Origin: Natranaerofaba carboxydovora
GTDB taxonomy: Bacteria > Bacillota > Natranaerobiia > Natranaerobiales > Natranaerofabaceae
Reading direction: 5' to 3'
Length of the DNA stretch: 64,000 nucleotides
NCBI RefSeq assembly: GCF_022539405.1
Contig: NZ_CP054394.1
Coordinates: forward strand, 3,159,833-3,223,832
Below are positions 30,771 through 42,023 of the stretch, one piece after another. The notes below the pieces were generated by a model. The model was not told the origin of the DNA. It was given only the letters and a program-made list of their open reading frames with translations, and did no database searches. Positions within the stretch are counted from its first letter, which is position 1. Every line of letters starts with the position of its first letter. Position numbers and translations under genes: made by a program.

Positions 30771-31310
30771 TTGTCCCAATTAAAAGAAATGTACACTGAT
30801 ACCTTAAAAGAAAAAATGATGGAGAAATTTGAGTACGAGAATGTAATGCAGGTGCCCAAAATAGAAAAAGTTATAGTTCATATGGGTGTTGGAGAAGCAA
30901 AAGAAAATCCAAAACTGCTTGACTCAGCCTTTGAAGATATGAAGAAAATAACAGGGCAACAGCCTGTTATTCTTAGGGCAAAGAGATCCGTTGCTGGATT
31001 TAAGATAAAAGAAGGTATGCCAATTGGATGCAAGGTGACTTTGAGAAGAGAAAAAATGTATCACTTTTTAGAGAAGTTAATTAATGTTGCTCTTCCAAGG
31101 GTTAGAGACTTCAAAGGAGTTTCCCCAAAATCTTTTGATGGAAGAGGAAACTACAGCTTGGGTGTTAGGGAGCAGCTGATTTTTCCGGAAATTGAATATG
31201 ATGATGTAGAGAAAGTTCAGGGTATGGATATAATAATTAACACAACAGCTGAGACTGACGAAGAAGCAAAAGAATTGTTAAGTTTATTCGGTATGCCTTT
31301 TGCAGACTAA
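30771..31310 (+). CDS. rplE: Ribosomal protein L5
   Basis: 179 residues. Binds 5S rRNA and contacts the P-site t[23 protein letters not shown] and [18 protein letters not shown] are typical. Start is TTG at 30771 after AAAGGAGGCGAG. Confidence 0.97.
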   Translation: MSQLKEMYTDTLKEKMMEKFEYENVMQVPKIEKVIVHMGVGEAKENPKLLDSAFEDMKKITGQQPVILRAKRSVAGFKIKEGMPIGCKVTLRREKMYHFLEKLINVALPRVRDFKGVSPKSFDGRGNYSLGVREQLIFPEIEYDDVEKVQGMDIIINTTAETDEEAKELLSLFGMPFAD

Positions 31311-31342
31311 ATTACTAACAACTACCGTTAGGAGGGAAATAG

Positions 31343-31528
31343 ATGGCCAGAAAAGCTTTAAAAGAAAAAGCTAATAAGAGGCCTAAATTTAAAACAAGAG
31401 CATATACACGTTGCAATGTATGTGGGCGCTCTAGAGGTTATCTTAGAAAGTTTGGACTGTGTCGAATTTGTTTTAGAAAGCTTGCAAGCGAAGGGAAAAT
31501 TCCCGGAATTAAGAAAGCAAGCTGGTAA
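31343..31528 (+). CDS. rpsN: Ribosomal protein S14, zinc-binding type (type Z)
   Basis: 61 residues with CNVC and CRIC pairs, the zinc-binding short form. [16 protein letters not shown] start and the usual C-terminal KKASW. ATG after TTAGGAGGGAAATAG. It is the constitutive (C+) form rather than the zinc-starvation paralogue. Confidence 0.96.
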   Translation: MARKALKEKANKRPKFKTRAYTRCNVCGRSRGYLRKFGLCRICFRKLASEGKIPGIKKASW

Positions 31529-31564
31529 TTACTATCATATGAAAGGAAGGGGGTCTTACCTGAG

Positions 31565-31963
31565 ATGTCAATGAGTGATCCTATTGCTGATTTTTTGACC
31601 CAGATAAGAAACGCAAATGACGTTTATCATGAAAAAGTTGAAATACCAGCATCTAATTTGAAAACAGAAATAGCGAGGATTATGAAAGAAGAAGGTTTCA
31701 TTTCTGATTACAAATATATAGAAGATAACAAACAAGGTAAACTAAGGGTATATATGAAATACGGACCTAATAAAGAAAAAGTTGTATCAGGACTAAAGAG
31801 GATAAGCAAACCAGGCCTAAGAGTCTATGCAAATAAAGACGAACTGCCTAAAGTTTTAGGTGGTATAGGAGTTGCTGTTATTTCGTCCTCCAGAGGTCTA
31901 GTGACTGACAAAGAAGCAAGGAAAGAAGGAATTGGTGGCGAAGTTCTCTGTTATATTTGGTAA
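31565..31963 (+). CDS. rpsH: Ribosomal protein S8
   Basis: 132 residues. Central 30S domain binder, repressor of the spc operon in E. coli. [14 protein letters not shown] start and the C-terminal [27 protein letters not shown] are typical. ATG at 31565 lies eleven bases after GGGGG; the next ATG at 31571 is further away. Confidence 0.96.
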   Translation: MSMSDPIADFLTQIRNANDVYHEKVEIPASNLKTEIARIMKEEGFISDYKYIEDNKQGKLRVYMKYGPNKEKVVSGLKRISKPGLRVYANKDELPKVLGGIGVAVISSSRGLVTDKEARKEGIGGEVLCYIW

Positions 31964-32009
31964 TAATCGCTGCCAGTGGAAAAGCAAAGGAATGGAGGTG
32001 TATGTATTA

Positions 32010-32546
32010 ATGTCCAGGATTGGCGTTTTGCCGATAAAAATTCCTGATAATGTGGAGTTTACACTAGATAAAAATAAAGTTAAAGTAAAAGGACCTAAAG
32101 GTGAACTTGAAAGAACTATACCAAGCGCTATGATAATAAAAGAAGAAGAAGGCCAGGTAGTAGTTGAAAGGCCAACTAACAGTAAAAAGCATAAATCGCT
32201 TCATGGACTGACAAGAAGTTTGATTAATAACCTGGTTGAAGGTGTAGTTAACGGATACGAAAAGACTCTGGAAATACATGGTGTTGGATATCGTGCAAAA
32301 AAGGAAGGGAACAATCTAGTACTAAATGTAGGATATTCTCACCCGGTGACTTTGGAACCACCTGAAGGAATTGAAATAGATGTTCCAAAAGCTAATATTA
32401 TTACCGTTAAAGGAATTGATAAAGAAAAAGTCGGCCAGATCACTGCACAGATAAGAGATATCAGACCGCCGGAGCCATATAAAGGAAAAGGTATAAGATA
32501 TCAGGACGAGAAAGTTATTAGCAAAGTTGGTAAAGCTGGTGGCTAA
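32010..32546 (+). CDS. rplF: Ribosomal protein L6
   Basis: 178 residues. Two related domains near the sarcin-ricin loop. [16 protein letters not shown] start and the [14 protein letters not shown]-terminus are typical. ATG at 32010 after AATGGAGGTGTATGTATTA; the open frame reaches back to 31932 over the rpsH end, with no homology. Confidence 0.96.
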   Translation: MSRIGVLPIKIPDNVEFTLDKNKVKVKGPKGELERTIPSAMIIKEEEGQVVVERPTNSKKHKSLHGLTRSLINNLVEGVVNGYEKTLEIHGVGYRAKKEGNNLVLNVGYSHPVTLEPPEGIEIDVPKANIITVKGIDKEKVGQITAQIRDIRPPEPYKGKGIRYQDEKVISKVGKAGG

Positions 32547-32574
32547 TGGGTCTTTTTAGAAAGGAGGGAGTTTA

Positions 32575-32937
32575 ATGGCAAAAATTAATAGAAATTTAGC
32601 TAGAAAAAAACGTCACAAAAGAGTTAGGAAAAAGGTGTATGGAACAACTGAAAAGCCCAGGCTTAATGTGTTTAGAAGCCTTAATAATATTTATGCTCAA
32701 ATAATAGATGACAATGAAGGACACACTCTGGTTTCTGCCTCTACAGTAGAGCCAGATCTAAAAGAATATAAGGGGAAACCTGATATAGAAGCCAGTAAAA
32801 AGGTAGGAGAAAAACTGGCGAAGAAAGCCCAGGAAAAGGGTGTTGAAGAAGTTATATTTGACCGAGGTGGATATAAATTCCATGGTAGAGTCAAAGCACT
32901 AGCGGATTCTGCTCGTGAAAATGGCCTAAAATTTTAA
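32575..32937 (+). CDS. rplR: Ribosomal protein L18
   Basis: 120 residues. 5S rRNA binder. [23 protein letters not shown]-type start and [26 protein letters not shown]-type end are typical. ATG after AAAGGAGGGAGTTTA. Confidence 0.96.
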   Translation: MAKINRNLARKKRHKRVRKKVYGTTEKPRLNVFRSLNNIYAQIIDDNEGHTLVSASTVEPDLKEYKGKPDIEASKKVGEKLAKKAQEKGVEEVIFDRGGYKFHGRVKALADSARENGLKF

Positions 32938-32955
32938 AAGGGAGGGAATTTGATT

Positions 32956-33468
32956 TTGCTTAAAAAGCACAGTATGATAGATGCTGAACAGCTTGAATTA
33001 GAAGAAAACGTAGTTGCCATAAACCGGGTTACTAAAGTTGTTAAAGGTGGTAGAAGATTTAGCTTTAGTGCAGTGGTTGTTGTAGGCGATAAAAATGGTC
33101 ATGTTGGTGTCGGCCTTGGAAAAGCTGTCGAAGTACCAGAAGCTATCAAAAAAGGAGTCGACGATGCCAAAAAGAGTCTTATAAAGGTTCCTATCGTGAA
33201 TACCACTATTCCTCACGAAATAACAGGAGTGTTTGGTGGGGGAAGAGTATTTTTAAAACCGGCTAGCGAAGGTACTGGTGTTATTGCAGGCGGGCCTGTT
33301 AGAGCCGTGCTTGAACTGGCAGGAATCAGGGATGTTTTGACCAAGTCTATAGGTTCTAATAACCCGCTAAATATGGTTAAAGCTACAATGACCGGCCTAT
33401 CTGAATTAAAGCGTGCTGAGGAAGTGGCGAAGCTACGCGGCAAGTCAGTAGATGAATTACTAAACTAA
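32956..33468 (+). CDS. rpsE: Ribosomal protein S5
   Basis: 170 residues. Decoding-fidelity protein with a double-stranded RNA-binding N-terminal domain. [18 protein letters not shown] and [20 protein letters not shown] are typical. The frame opens at TTG 32950, only three bases after GGAGGG; TTG at 32956, nine bases after it, was chosen. There is no ATG in a suitable place. Confidence 0.94.
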   Translation: MLKKHSMIDAEQLELEENVVAINRVTKVVKGGRRFSFSAVVVVGDKNGHVGVGLGKAVEVPEAIKKGVDDAKKSLIKVPIVNTTIPHEITGVFGGGRVFLKPASEGTGVIAGGPVRAVLELAGIRDVLTKSIGSNNPLNMVKATMTGLSELKRAEEVAKLRGKSVDELLN

Positions 33469-33480
33469 GGAGGTAGCAGT

Positions 33481-33687
33481 ATGGGCCAAAAAAAATTGAA
33501 TGTTACCTTAAGACGAAGTGTTATTGGGTGCGCTCCTGTACAGCGTAAGACTATAAAAGCTCTAGGGCTTGGGAAAATAGATTCTAGCGTTGTAAAAGAC
33601 GATACCCCAGAGATCAGAGGTATGTTAAAAAAAGTAAACCACCTTGTTGAAGTGGAAGAAATCGACGAGGAGAAAGTTTCTAGTTAA
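33481..33687 (+). CDS. rpmD: Ribosomal protein L30
   Basis: 68 residues, slightly longer than the common 58-60 because of an acidic C-terminal tail ([11 protein letters not shown]). [25 protein letters not shown] is typical. ATG after AGGAGGTAGCAGT. Confidence 0.95.
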   Translation: MGQKKLNVTLRRSVIGCAPVQRKTIKALGLGKIDSSVVKDDTPEIRGMLKKVNHLVEVEEIDEEKVSS

Positions 33688-33705
33688 TTAGAGGAGGTGT
33701 GTACC

Positions 33706-34143
33706 TTGAAGCTTAATGACCTTAGACCAAATGAAACAAGAAAAAACAGGAAAAGAAAAGGCAGAGGACAGGGCTCTGGTCTTGGAAAAACTGCCGGAAA
33801 AGGTCATAAAGGACAAAATGCTCGTTCTGGTGGGAGGGTATCCCCCGGTTTTGAGGGTGGTCAACTGCCATTACAGAGAAGACTACCTAAAAGAGGATTT
33901 AATAATCCGATGAAAAAAGAGTGGAGTATAGTTAACGTTAGTGATTTAAATATATTTGACGAAAATGAAGAAGTGACTCCAGACGCTTTGATTGAGCAGG
34001 GTCTAATTAAAAAAGTAAAAGACGGAGTAAAGATTCTAGGAGATGGTAAGCTAGAGAAAAAGCTGACAGTCAAAGCAAATAAATTTAGTAAAAATGCAGT
34101 AGAAAGAATTGAAGAAGCCGGCGGAAAAGCTGAGGTGATTTAG
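33706..34143 (+). CDS. rplO: Ribosomal protein L15
   Basis: 145 residues. [20 protein letters not shown] start and the glycine-rich [21 protein letters not shown]-type loop region are typical; globular C-terminal half. Start is TTG at 33706 after GAGGAGGTGTGTACC; a three-codon extension to 33697 overlaps that site. secY follows after three bases. Confidence 0.95.
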   Translation: MKLNDLRPNETRKNRKRKGRGQGSGLGKTAGKGHKGQNARSGGRVSPGFEGGQLPLQRRLPKRGFNNPMKKEWSIVNVSDLNIFDENEEVTPDALIEQGLIKKVKDGVKILGDGKLEKKLTVKANKFSKNAVERIEEAGGKAEVI

Positions 34144-34146
34144 AAC

Positions 34147-35406
34147 ATGCTAGGGACACTTAAAAATGCATGGCGAATACCCGATCTAAGAAAAAAATTG
34201 ACCTTTACCCTTGCTATGTTTATTGTATTTAGGCTGGGTTCACATATTCCGGTTCCAGGAATAGATGCCGCGCAGCTTCAAGAGTTATTTGAAGGAGAAA
34301 CTCTTTTTGGGTTTATGAATATAATTGCTGGTGGTGCCCTTAGCATGCTTTCAATCTTTGCTATGGGTATTATGCCGTATATAAATGCTTCGATTATCAT
34401 GCAGCTTTTGACGGTTGTTATACCAAAGTTTGAACAATGGTCTAAAGAAGGAGCAGAAGGGCGTAAAAAACTGGCTCAATACACTAGATATGGTACAGTT
34501 ATATTAGCATTTTTACAGGCGACGGGTATGACTTTTGGACTGCTTAGACCTGCTATGGATCAGCACTCCTTTGCAGCATACATGGTAGTAATTATAACAT
34601 TAACAGCTGGAACGGCGTTTTTGATGTGGCTTGGAGAGCAAATAACAGATAAAGGTATAGGAAACGGGATATCTTTATTGATATTTGCAGGAATCGTTTC
34701 AAGGATACCTCAAGGATTGACACAACTATACACACTAGTAGTCGAAGGACAGTTAAACATTCTTGTTGTAGTTCTTCTTGCTGTTATTATACTAGGTGTA
34801 ATAATGGGAATAGTTGCCCTTCAGGAAGGGCAGAGAAAAATTCCAGTACAGTATGCAAAAAAAGTTGTTGGGAGAAAAATGTACGGTGGTCAATCAACTC
34901 ATATACCTTTAAAAGTTAATCAAGCAGGAGTTATTCCGGTAATCTTTGCATCGTCTATATTAATGTTCCCAGAAACTATCGTACAGTTTATTCAGCACCC
35001 CTGGGCTATCTGGATTGCTGAAAGGATTGGATTTGGTACACTGCCAAACACAATATTGTACGTAATTTTAATAATCTTTTTCACTTACTTTTATACGGCT
35101 ATTCAATTTAACCCCCAGGATATGGCCGAGAATATGAAAAAGTACGGCGGCTTTATTCCCGGTATAAGGCCGGGCAAACCCACAGCTGATTATCTTAGCC
35201 GTGTTATGGACCGGATTACTTTGGCGGGCTCTCTTGCCCTTGCTGGTATAGTTGTACTACCAATTGCCCTTCAAGGTGTAATTGACCTGAATATTATGTT
35301 CGGTGGTACGGCTATGATAATTATGGTAGGTGTGGCCCTTGAAACAATGAAGCAGATTGAAAGTCAAATGCTTATGAGACATTATGAAGGATTTATGAAA
35401 AAGTAA
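34147..35406 (+). CDS. secY: Protein translocase subunit SecY
   Basis: 419 residues, ten predicted membrane spans, the channel of the Sec translocon. FTLAMFIVFRLGSHIPVPGID start, the plug region after it, and the cytosolic loops with GGFIPGIRPGKPT are typical. ATG six bases after GAGGTGATT in the rplO end, suggesting coupling. It would partner with SecE at 8995-9189. Confidence 0.97.
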   Translation: MLGTLKNAWRIPDLRKKLTFTLAMFIVFRLGSHIPVPGIDAAQLQELFEGETLFGFMNIIAGGALSMLSIFAMGIMPYINASIIMQLLTVVIPKFEQWSKEGAEGRKKLAQYTRYGTVILAFLQATGMTFGLLRPAMDQHSFAAYMVVIITLTAGTAFLMWLGEQITDKGIGNGISLLIFAGIVSRIPQGLTQLYTLVVEGQLNILVVVLLAVIILGVIMGIVALQEGQRKIPVQYAKKVVGRKMYGGQSTHIPLKVNQAGVIPVIFASSILMFPETIVQFIQHPWAIWIAERIGFGTLPNTILYVILIIFFTYFYTAIQFNPQDMAENMKKYGGFIPGIRPGKPTADYLSRVMDRITLAGSLALAGIVVLPIALQGVIDLNIMFGGTAMIIMVGVALETMKQIESQMLMRHYEGFMKK

Positions 35407-35503
35407 AAGAATATGAAGGTTAATAGGCTTTTTATAAATTTTAATTTAAATTTGTCGGACGCCGGGTAATGATTGAAGGTGTTTTGGTACAGGTAGCTGG
35501 TAG

Positions 35504-36196
<693 letters not shown>

Positions 36197-36200
36197 TAAA

Positions 36201-36959
36201 ATGGTAGTTTTAAAAAGCGATAAAGAACTAGATATTATGAAAGATGCTGGTAAAATAGTTGCTGAAACACATGCACTATTAAAAGAAAACATTAAGCCTG
36301 GGATAACTACATTAGAGCTAGACCATATAGCAGAAAAAAATATTAAAAAAAATGGTGCAGAACCTTCATTTAAGGGATATAGAGGGTTTCCTGCTAGCAT
36401 TTGTGCTTCGATAAATGAGCAGGTAGTACACGGGATTCCTGGAATAAAAAGGATAGAAAACGGGGACATTATTAGTATTGACATAGGAGCTTACTATAAA
36501 GGCTACCACGGAGATGCTGCCAAGACCTACCCGGTAGGGGATGTTGATGAAGAGCTGATCAGGCTTATAAAGATAACGGAAGAATCGCTCCACAAAGGAA
36601 TAGAAAAGGCACTTGTAGGAAACAGGTTAAGTGACATATCAAATGCTGTTCAAATCCATGCCGAGGAAAATGGATTTTCAGTGGTGAAAAATTTTGTTGG
36701 TCATGGCATAGGCAGTGAAATGCATGAAGAACCCCAGGTACCAAACTTTGGGCCACCAGGGCGTGGCCCGAGGCTCAAACAAGGAATGGCTTTAGCAATA
36801 GAGCCGATGGTAAATATGGGCACATGGGAAGTAAAAACTTTAGAAGATGAATGGACTGTGGTTACAAAAGATCACAAACCATCAGCACATTTTGAGCATT
36901 CTATAGCAATTACTGAGGATGGTCCAATAATTTTAACTGTAGGTGAGGAAGGAGGGTAA
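36201..36959 (+). CDS. map: Methionine aminopeptidase, type I
   Basis: 252 residues. Removes the initiator Met. Metal ligands are recognisable: DIGAYYKGYHGDAAKTY (two Asp), GHGIG (His), EEPQVPN (Glu) and the C-terminal FEHSIAIT (Glu). ATG at 36201 after AGGAAGGATAATAAA; the extension to 36180 is inside adk. The order adk-map-infA is conserved. Confidence 0.97.
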   Translation: MVVLKSDKELDIMKDAGKIVAETHALLKENIKPGITTLELDHIAEKNIKKNGAEPSFKGYRGFPASICASINEQVVHGIPGIKRIENGDIISIDIGAYYKGYHGDAAKTYPVGDVDEELIRLIKITEESLHKGIEKALVGNRLSDISNAVQIHAEENGFSVVKNFVGHGIGSEMHEEPQVPNFGPPGRGPRLKQGMALAIEPMVNMGTWEVKTLEDEWTVVTKDHKPSAHFEHSIAITEDGPIILTVGEEGG

Positions 36960-36968
36960 CTTTTTAAT

Positions 36969-37187
36969 ATGTCCAAGGAAGACGTAATAGAAGTTGAAGG
37001 TACGGTAATAGAACCCCTTCCGAATGCTATGTTTAGAGTAGAACTAGATAACGGGCATAAGATACTTGCTCATGTATCTGGAAAAATTAGAATGAATTAT
37101 ATCCGAATATTAGCTGGAGATAAAGTAAAAGTGGAGCTATCACCTTATGATTTAAGCAGAGGTCGGATCACTTATCGCTACAAATAA
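36969..37187 (+). CDS. infA: Translation initiation factor IF-1
   Basis: 72 residues, single OB fold. [19 protein letters not shown] start and the [15 protein letters not shown] end are nearly invariant in bacteria. ATG after GAAGGAGGGTAACTTTTTAAT. No KOW-domain gene is present between map and infA, unlike in Bacillus. Confidence 0.97.
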   Translation: MSKEDVIEVEGTVIEPLPNAMFRVELDNGHKILAHVSGKIRMNYIRILAGDKVKVELSPYDLSRGRITYRYK

Positions 37188-37228
37188 TCGAACTAATGGG
37201 GCTTTTTAGAAAAAGGAGGTTTATGAAG

Positions 37229-37342
37229 ATGAAAACCAGAGCTTCAGTAAAACCAATATGTGAAAAGTGTAAACTTATCAGAAGAAAAGGTAAGATAATG
37301 ATAATTTGTCAAAATCCTAAGCATAAGCAAAAGCAAGGCTAA
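37229..37342 (+). CDS. rpmJ: Ribosomal protein L36 (zinc-binding form)
   Basis: A 37-residue frame. [15 protein letters not shown] start, then a further Cys and His ([13 protein letters not shown]) form the C-x2-C-x12-C-x4-H zinc site. ATG at 37229 is nine bases after AAAGGAGG; ATG at 37223 is too close. Lies between infA and rpsM as usual. Confidence 0.95.
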   Translation: MKTRASVKPICEKCKLIRRKGKIMIICQNPKHKQKQG

Positions 37343-37379
37343 TTGAGCAGATTAATTTGTTTGGAGGTGAATAAATCAA

Positions 37380-37745
37380 ATGGCAAGAATAGCAGGTGTG
37401 GACTTACCAAGGGACAAAAGAGTGAAAATATCTCTGACATATATTTATGGTATTGGTCATTCAATTGCAAAAAGAATTCTCGAAGAAACAGGTGTTGATG
37501 AATCTACTCGAGTTAGGGATTTAACAGAAGATGAAATAAGTAGATTAAGAGATTATATAGATAAAGAATGTACCGTTGAAGGGGATCTTCGAAGAGAGAC
37601 TACAATGAATGTAAGAAGGCTAATGGAAATAGGCTGCTACAGAGGTCTAAGGCATAGAAGAGGACTGCCGGCAAGAGGGCAGAGCACCAAAAATAATGCT
37701 AGAACGAGAAAAGGTAAGAAAAGAACTGTTGGTGCGAAAAGATAA
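37380..37745 (+). CDS. rpsM: Ribosomal protein S13
   Basis: 121 residues. Head protein contacting P-site t[24 protein letters not shown] start, [13 protein letters not shown] and the lysine-rich C-terminal tail are typical. ATG after TTGGAGGTGAATAAATCAA. Confidence 0.97.
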   Translation: MARIAGVDLPRDKRVKISLTYIYGIGHSIAKRILEETGVDESTRVRDLTEDEISRLRDYIDKECTVEGDLRRETTMNVRRLMEIGCYRGLRHRRGLPARGQSTKNNARTRKGKKRTVGAKR

Positions 37746-37783
37746 GTTAGGATAATTTATGATTTAAGGAGGGAAGTTTTTTA

Positions 37784-38179
37784 ATGGCTAAGAAAAAAGC
37801 TGCAACAAGGACAAAAAAGAAGGTTAAAAAGAATATTGAAAATGGCATAGCCCATATTAATTCAACATTCAACAATACTGTTGTAAATATAACCGATAAT
37901 ACTGGAGGAACTATTGCCTGGTCTAGTGCAGGCGGTTGTGGATTTAAAGGGTCTAGAAAAGGAACTCCCTTTGCGGCTCAGGTAGCTGCTGAAACGGCTG
38001 CCAAAAGTGCAATGGAACACGGTCTTAAAGGCATTGAGGTCAGAGTTAAAGGTCCAGGATCAGGTAGAGAAGCAGCTATCAGATCACTACAGGCTGCTGG
38101 GCTGGAAATTAATGCAATTAGAGATGTGACTCCAATTCCGCATAATGGTTGCAGACCACCAAAAAGACGTAGAGTCTAA
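37784..38179 (+). CDS. rpsK: Ribosomal protein S11
   Basis: 131 residues. 30S platform protein. [39 protein letters not shown] and the [13 protein letters not shown] end are typical. ATG after AAGGAGGGAAGTTTTTTA. Confidence 0.97.
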   Translation: MAKKKAATRTKKKVKKNIENGIAHINSTFNNTVVNITDNTGGTIAWSSAGGCGFKGSRKGTPFAAQVAAETAAKSAMEHGLKGIEVRVKGPGSGREAAIRSLQAAGLEINAIRDVTPIPHNGCRPPKRRRV

Positions 38180-38238
38180 CAAATACTAAAATACTTTATA
38201 TATTTGAAGGAATATTATTCAGGAGGTGTTAATTAAGG

Positions 38239-38868
38239 ATGGCGCGTTATAGAGGTTCGGTGTGTCGTTTGTGCAGAAGAGAAGCAACAAAGCTCTTCCT
38301 AAAAGGTGAGCGTTGCTACACTGATAAATGCTCAGTTGATAAAAGAAATTATGTTCCAGGACAGCATGGTCAGAGCAGAAGAGGAAAACAGAGTCAGTAC
38401 GGAATACAGTTAAGGGAAAAGCAAAAAGCAAGAAGAATGTACGGCATTATGGAGAACCAGTTTAGACGCTATTTTAGAAAAGCAGAGAAAATTAAAGGGA
38501 TTACAGGAGAGAATCTTCTTAGGCTTTTGGAGATGCGTCTTGATAATGTTGTGTATAGATTAGGTTTTGCTTCAAGTAGACCTGAAGCACGTCAACTTGT
38601 TAATCATGGTCACTTCTTGGTAAATGGTAGAAAAGTTGATATTGCTTCATTCAGTGTTAGCGCAGGAGACGAAATTGAACTTAAAGAGAAAAGCAAAAAG
38701 AGCCCACGCCTTAAAGAATTGGCTGAACTGGCTGAAGGACATAAGGCGCCCGAGTGGTTAGAAAGAGACATTGAAAACTTTAAAGGGAAAGTACTAAGAA
38801 ATCCTGACAGAGAAGAAATAGATGCTCCTGTGGAAGAACATTTAATAGTTGAGTTTTACTCAAGATAA
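38239..38868 (+). CDS. rpsD: Ribosomal protein S4 (zinc-binding form)
   Basis: 209 residues. Nucleates 30S assembly. The N-terminal CRLCRRE ... CYTDKC set gives four cysteines for zinc. The S4 domain lies near residues 95-160 ([21 protein letters not shown]). ATG after CAGGAGGTGTTAATTAAGG. Confidence 0.97.
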   Translation: MARYRGSVCRLCRREATKLFLKGERCYTDKCSVDKRNYVPGQHGQSRRGKQSQYGIQLREKQKARRMYGIMENQFRRYFRKAEKIKGITGENLLRLLEMRLDNVVYRLGFASSRPEARQLVNHGHFLVNGRKVDIASFSVSAGDEIELKEKSKKSPRLKELAELAEGHKAPEWLERDIENFKGKVLRNPDREEIDAPVEEHLIVEFYSR

Positions 38869-38974
38869 AATTACAACCCGAAGAATGCTGTGTAATGATA
38901 TATTGTCATTTAAGTAGTACCCTTACAGATTCAGGCAAGCTTGAATTTGTTAGGAAAAAGGGGGCAAGTTTTTT

Positions 38975-39925
38975 ATGATAGAAATTGAAAAGCCAAAAAT
39001 TGAATATGTCGACCAACCCGATGAGGAATTTCACGGTAAATTTGTGATTGAGCCTCTTGAAAGGGGTTATGGGACCACCCTGGGCAACTCTCTTCGAAGA
39101 ATTCTTTTATCATCTTTACCAGGAGCTGCTGTAACCACTGTAAAAATAGATGGAGTTTTACATGAATTTTCATCAATACCCGGGGTAGTTGAAGACACGA
39201 CAGAGATTATTCTAAACTTAAAAAATCTAGTTTTAAAAATCCACACGGAAGAAAAACAGGTGCTAACACTAGAAAAAGAAGGTGAAGGCCCGGTAACAGC
39301 TGGAGACATTCAGGCTGGCGCAGATGTGGAAATTATTAATCCTGATCTTCATATTGCTACACTATCAGGTGATTCAAGACTCTACATGGAGATTACAGCC
39401 GAGACTGGTAGAGGTTATGTTAAAGCCGAGAGAAATAAAGAAGAAGAACAGCCAATCGGTATTATTCCTGTAGATTCAATATTTAGCCCAATTAGACGAG
39501 TGAACTTTAATGTAGAAGATACAAGGGTTGGACAGATTACGGACTTTGATAGATTAACCATGGAAGTGATTACAGATGGAAGTGTAAAGCCAGAAGAAGC
39601 TATCAGTCTTGCAGCAAGGATAATGCAAGAACATCTTAATTTATTTGTTAACCTAACAGAAAAAGCAAGTGATGTTGAAGTCATGGTAGAAAAAGAAGAT
39701 GAAGATAAAGAGAAAATAATGGAGATGACCATTGATGAACTTGATCTATCTGTCCGTTCGTATAACTGCCTAAAAAGAGCAGGAATTAACACAATTCACG
39801 AGTTAACCCAAAAAACGCCGGAAGACATGATGAAAGTAAGGAATCTAGGGAAAAAGTCACTTGTAGAAGTTAAAAATAAATTATCAGAACTAGGACTTTC
39901 ACTTAAAAATGCAGATGACAGCTAA
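38975..39925 (+). CDS. rpoA: DNA-directed RNA polymerase subunit alpha
   Basis: 316 residues. The N-terminal domain (about 1-230) drives assembly: [24 protein letters not shown]. The C-terminal domain (about 245-316) binds UP elements and activators: [19 protein letters not shown] and [19 protein letters not shown] after GGGGGCAAGTTTTTT. The 106-base gap after rpsD shows no clear terminator. Confidence 0.97.
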   Translation: MIEIEKPKIEYVDQPDEEFHGKFVIEPLERGYGTTLGNSLRRILLSSLPGAAVTTVKIDGVLHEFSSIPGVVEDTTEIILNLKNLVLKIHTEEKQVLTLEKEGEGPVTAGDIQAGADVEIINPDLHIATLSGDSRLYMEITAETGRGYVKAERNKEEEQPIGIIPVDSIFSPIRRVNFNVEDTRVGQITDFDRLTMEVITDGSVKPEEAISLAARIMQEHLNLFVNLTEKASDVEVMVEKEDEDKEKIMEMTIDELDLSVRSYNCLKRAGINTIHELTQKTPEDMMKVRNLGKKSLVEVKNKLSELGLSLKNADDS

Positions 39926-39950
39926 ATGGATAGATTAAGGAGGGTGGAAA

Positions 39951-40298
39951 ATGCCACAAAGAAAACTAAGCAGAGAATCAGGGCACAAGAAGGCTTTGCT
40001 GAGAAATCTTACTACCTCTTTACTCAAAGAGGAAAGGATTGAAACAACAGAGCCAAAAGCAAAAGAGGTAAAGAGCATAGCTGAAAAGATTATAACTCTT
40101 GGTAAAAAGAATGATTTAGCTGCTAAAAGAAGAGCTCTTTCATATATTTATGATGAAGATGTAGTAACCAAAGTTTTTGAAGAGATTGCTCCCAGATATA
40201 AAGAACGTCAGGGTGGTTATACAAGGATGCTTAAAAAAGGCCCAAGAAGAGGAGACGGCGCGCCAATAGCGATCTTGGAATTGGTTGAAGAAGAGTAG
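39951..40298 (+). CDS. rplQ: Ribosomal protein L17
   Basis: 115 residues. [24 protein letters not shown] start and the [24 protein letters not shown] end are typical. ATG after AAGGAGGGTGGAAA. Last ribosomal gene of the alpha-type group; the ECF genes follow. Confidence 0.97.
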   Translation: MPQRKLSRESGHKKALLRNLTTSLLKEERIETTEPKAKEVKSIAEKIITLGKKNDLAAKRRALSYIYDEDVVTKVFEEIAPRYKERQGGYTRMLKKGPRRGDGAPIAILELVEEE

Positions 40299-40332
40299 GC
40301 GCGTTGCTAGACGACAGGAGGATGAGTCTGTC

Positions 40333-41163
40333 ATGGTAGCGGTGCTAAGGGCTAAAGACCTAAATTTTTATTATAATAAAGATAAAGAGAATGAAGAAAA
40401 AGCACTTGACAATATTAACTTAGATATACACAGGGGCGAATTTGTAACAATAATAGGCCATAATGGGTCTGGTAAGTCAACGTTTGCCAGGCACTTTAAT
40501 GGGCTGCTTTTGCCATTTGAAGGTAAAATAGTTATAGACGGATTAGACACCGTGGTAGAAGAAAACATTTGGAAGGTCAGGCAGAAAGTCGGGATGGTAT
40601 TTCAAAATCCCGACAACCAAATTGTAGCAACAACTGTAGAAGAAGATATAGCTTTTGGTCCAGAGAATCTGGGCATACCTCCAAATGAGATAAAAGCAAG
40701 AATTAATGAAGCCACCAAGATGGTAGGATTAGAAGGACAGCTAGGACATGCACCACATCTTCTTAGTGGGGGACAAAAGCAAAGGTTAGCAATAGCAGGG
40801 GTAATTGCTATGCGGCCAGAGATTTTGGTTTTGGATGAACCGACTGCTATGCTAGATCCTAGAGGCAAAAGAGAAGTTTTAAATACTTTAAAACAGTTAA
40901 ACGAAAATGAAAATATCACTATTGTGAACATTACCCACTTTATGGATGAGGCTTTGGAAAGTGATAGAGTTATTGTAATGAATGAAGGAAGAATAGAATT
41001 AGACGACACACCAGGTGGAATATTTTCTCAGATAAATAATATTAAAAGACTTGGCCTTGAAGTTCCACAAATAGTTGAGCTCGCTCATTCTCTAAGAGAA
41101 GAGGGCGTGAAATTGTCTGAGAATGTCTTTAACATTAAAAAATTGGTGGAAGAGATATGTTGA
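40333..41163 (+). CDS. ecfA1: Energy-coupling factor transporter ATPase, EcfA1
   Basis: 276 residues. ABC ATPase of the ECF module that powers vitamin uptake through exchangeable S components. Walker A GHNGSGKSTF, Q-loop VFQNPDNQIV, signature LSGGQKQRLAIAG and Walker B ILVLDEPTAMLDP are intact. The frame is open from 40285 inside rplQ; ATG at 40333 after ACAGGAGGATGAG gives the family N-terminus. The last codons overlap ecfA2. Confidence 0.95.
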   Translation: MVAVLRAKDLNFYYNKDKENEEKALDNINLDIHRGEFVTIIGHNGSGKSTFARHFNGLLLPFEGKIVIDGLDTVVEENIWKVRQKVGMVFQNPDNQIVATTVEEDIAFGPENLGIPPNEIKARINEATKMVGLEGQLGHAPHLLSGGQKQRLAIAGVIAMRPEILVLDEPTAMLDPRGKREVLNTLKQLNENENITIVNITHFMDEALESDRVIVMNEGRIELDDTPGGIFSQINNIKRLGLEVPQIVELAHSLREEGVKLSENVFNIKKLVEEIC

Positions 41164-42017
41164 TTGAGTGCAAAAATTTATCGCATGTTTATGTGCCGGG
41201 CTCGCCAATGAGTCATAAAGCCCTTGATGATATTAATCTTAGTATAGAAAAGGGAGAATTCATTGGTGTAATTGGTCAAACGGGAAGTGGGAAATCAACT
41301 TTAGTTCAACATTTCAATGGACTTTTACTACCAACATCAGGCAAGGTTCTAATAGAAGGAAAAGATATTTCAAGTGACAAGAAAAGCCTTAAAGAGATAA
41401 GAAAAAGAGTAGGTCTTGTGTTTCAATATCCTGAACATCAACTTTTTGAGGAAACAGTAGCTAAAGATATTGGCTTTGGCCCCACAAATCTAGGGTTTAG
41501 TAAGGATGAAGTAGAAGAAAGAAGTAGGTATGCCTTAGAGAAAGTGGGACTTTCTTATGACGAATTAAAAGATAGATCGCCTTTTGAGCTTAGTGGAGGC
41601 CAAAAACGAAGGGTAGCAATTGCTGGTGTTTTGGCTATGATGCCAGAGGTGTTGATTTTGGATGAACCAACAGCCGGGCTTGATCCTCAGGGCAAAAAAG
41701 ACATATTTGAAAAGATAACTGAGCTTTACAAGGAATTAAATATCACTATAATATTGGTAAGCCATAGCATGGAAGATATAGCCGAATTAGTAAACCGGTT
41801 GTTTGTTATGCATGAGGGGAAAATAAAGATCAGTGGAAAACCAAGAGAAGTCTTTGGCGAATCAGATATTCTTGAAGAGCTGGGGTTAGGTGTTCCACAG
41901 ATAACTTTATTGATGAATGAGTTGAGACAAAAAGGCTTAGAAGTACCTTCAGATGTCTTTACTGTAGAAAGTGCTAAAAAAATTTTGCTACCATACCTTA
42001 AGGATAAGCGGAAGTGA
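41157..42017 (+). CDS. ecfA2: Energy-coupling factor transporter ATPase, EcfA2
   Basis: 286 residues. Second ATPase of the ECF heterodimer. Walker A GQTGSGKSTL, signature LSGGQKRRVAIAG and Walker B VLILDEPTAGLDP are intact; the Q-loop reads VFQYPEHQLFEETV, typical of the EcfA2 partner. ATG at 41157 overlaps the ecfA1 end by seven bases. Confidence 0.95.
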   Translation: MLIECKNLSHVYVPGSPMSHKALDDINLSIEKGEFIGVIGQTGSGKSTLVQHFNGLLLPTSGKVLIEGKDISSDKKSLKEIRKRVGLVFQYPEHQLFEETVAKDIGFGPTNLGFSKDEVEERSRYALEKVGLSYDELKDRSPFELSGGQKRRVAIAGVLAMMPEVLILDEPTAGLDPQGKKDIFEKITELYKELNITIILVSHSMEDIAELVNRLFVMHEGKIKISGKPREVFGESDILEELGLGVPQITLLMNELRQKGLEVPSDVFTVESAKKILLPYLKDKRK

Positions 42018-42023
42018 TACTAA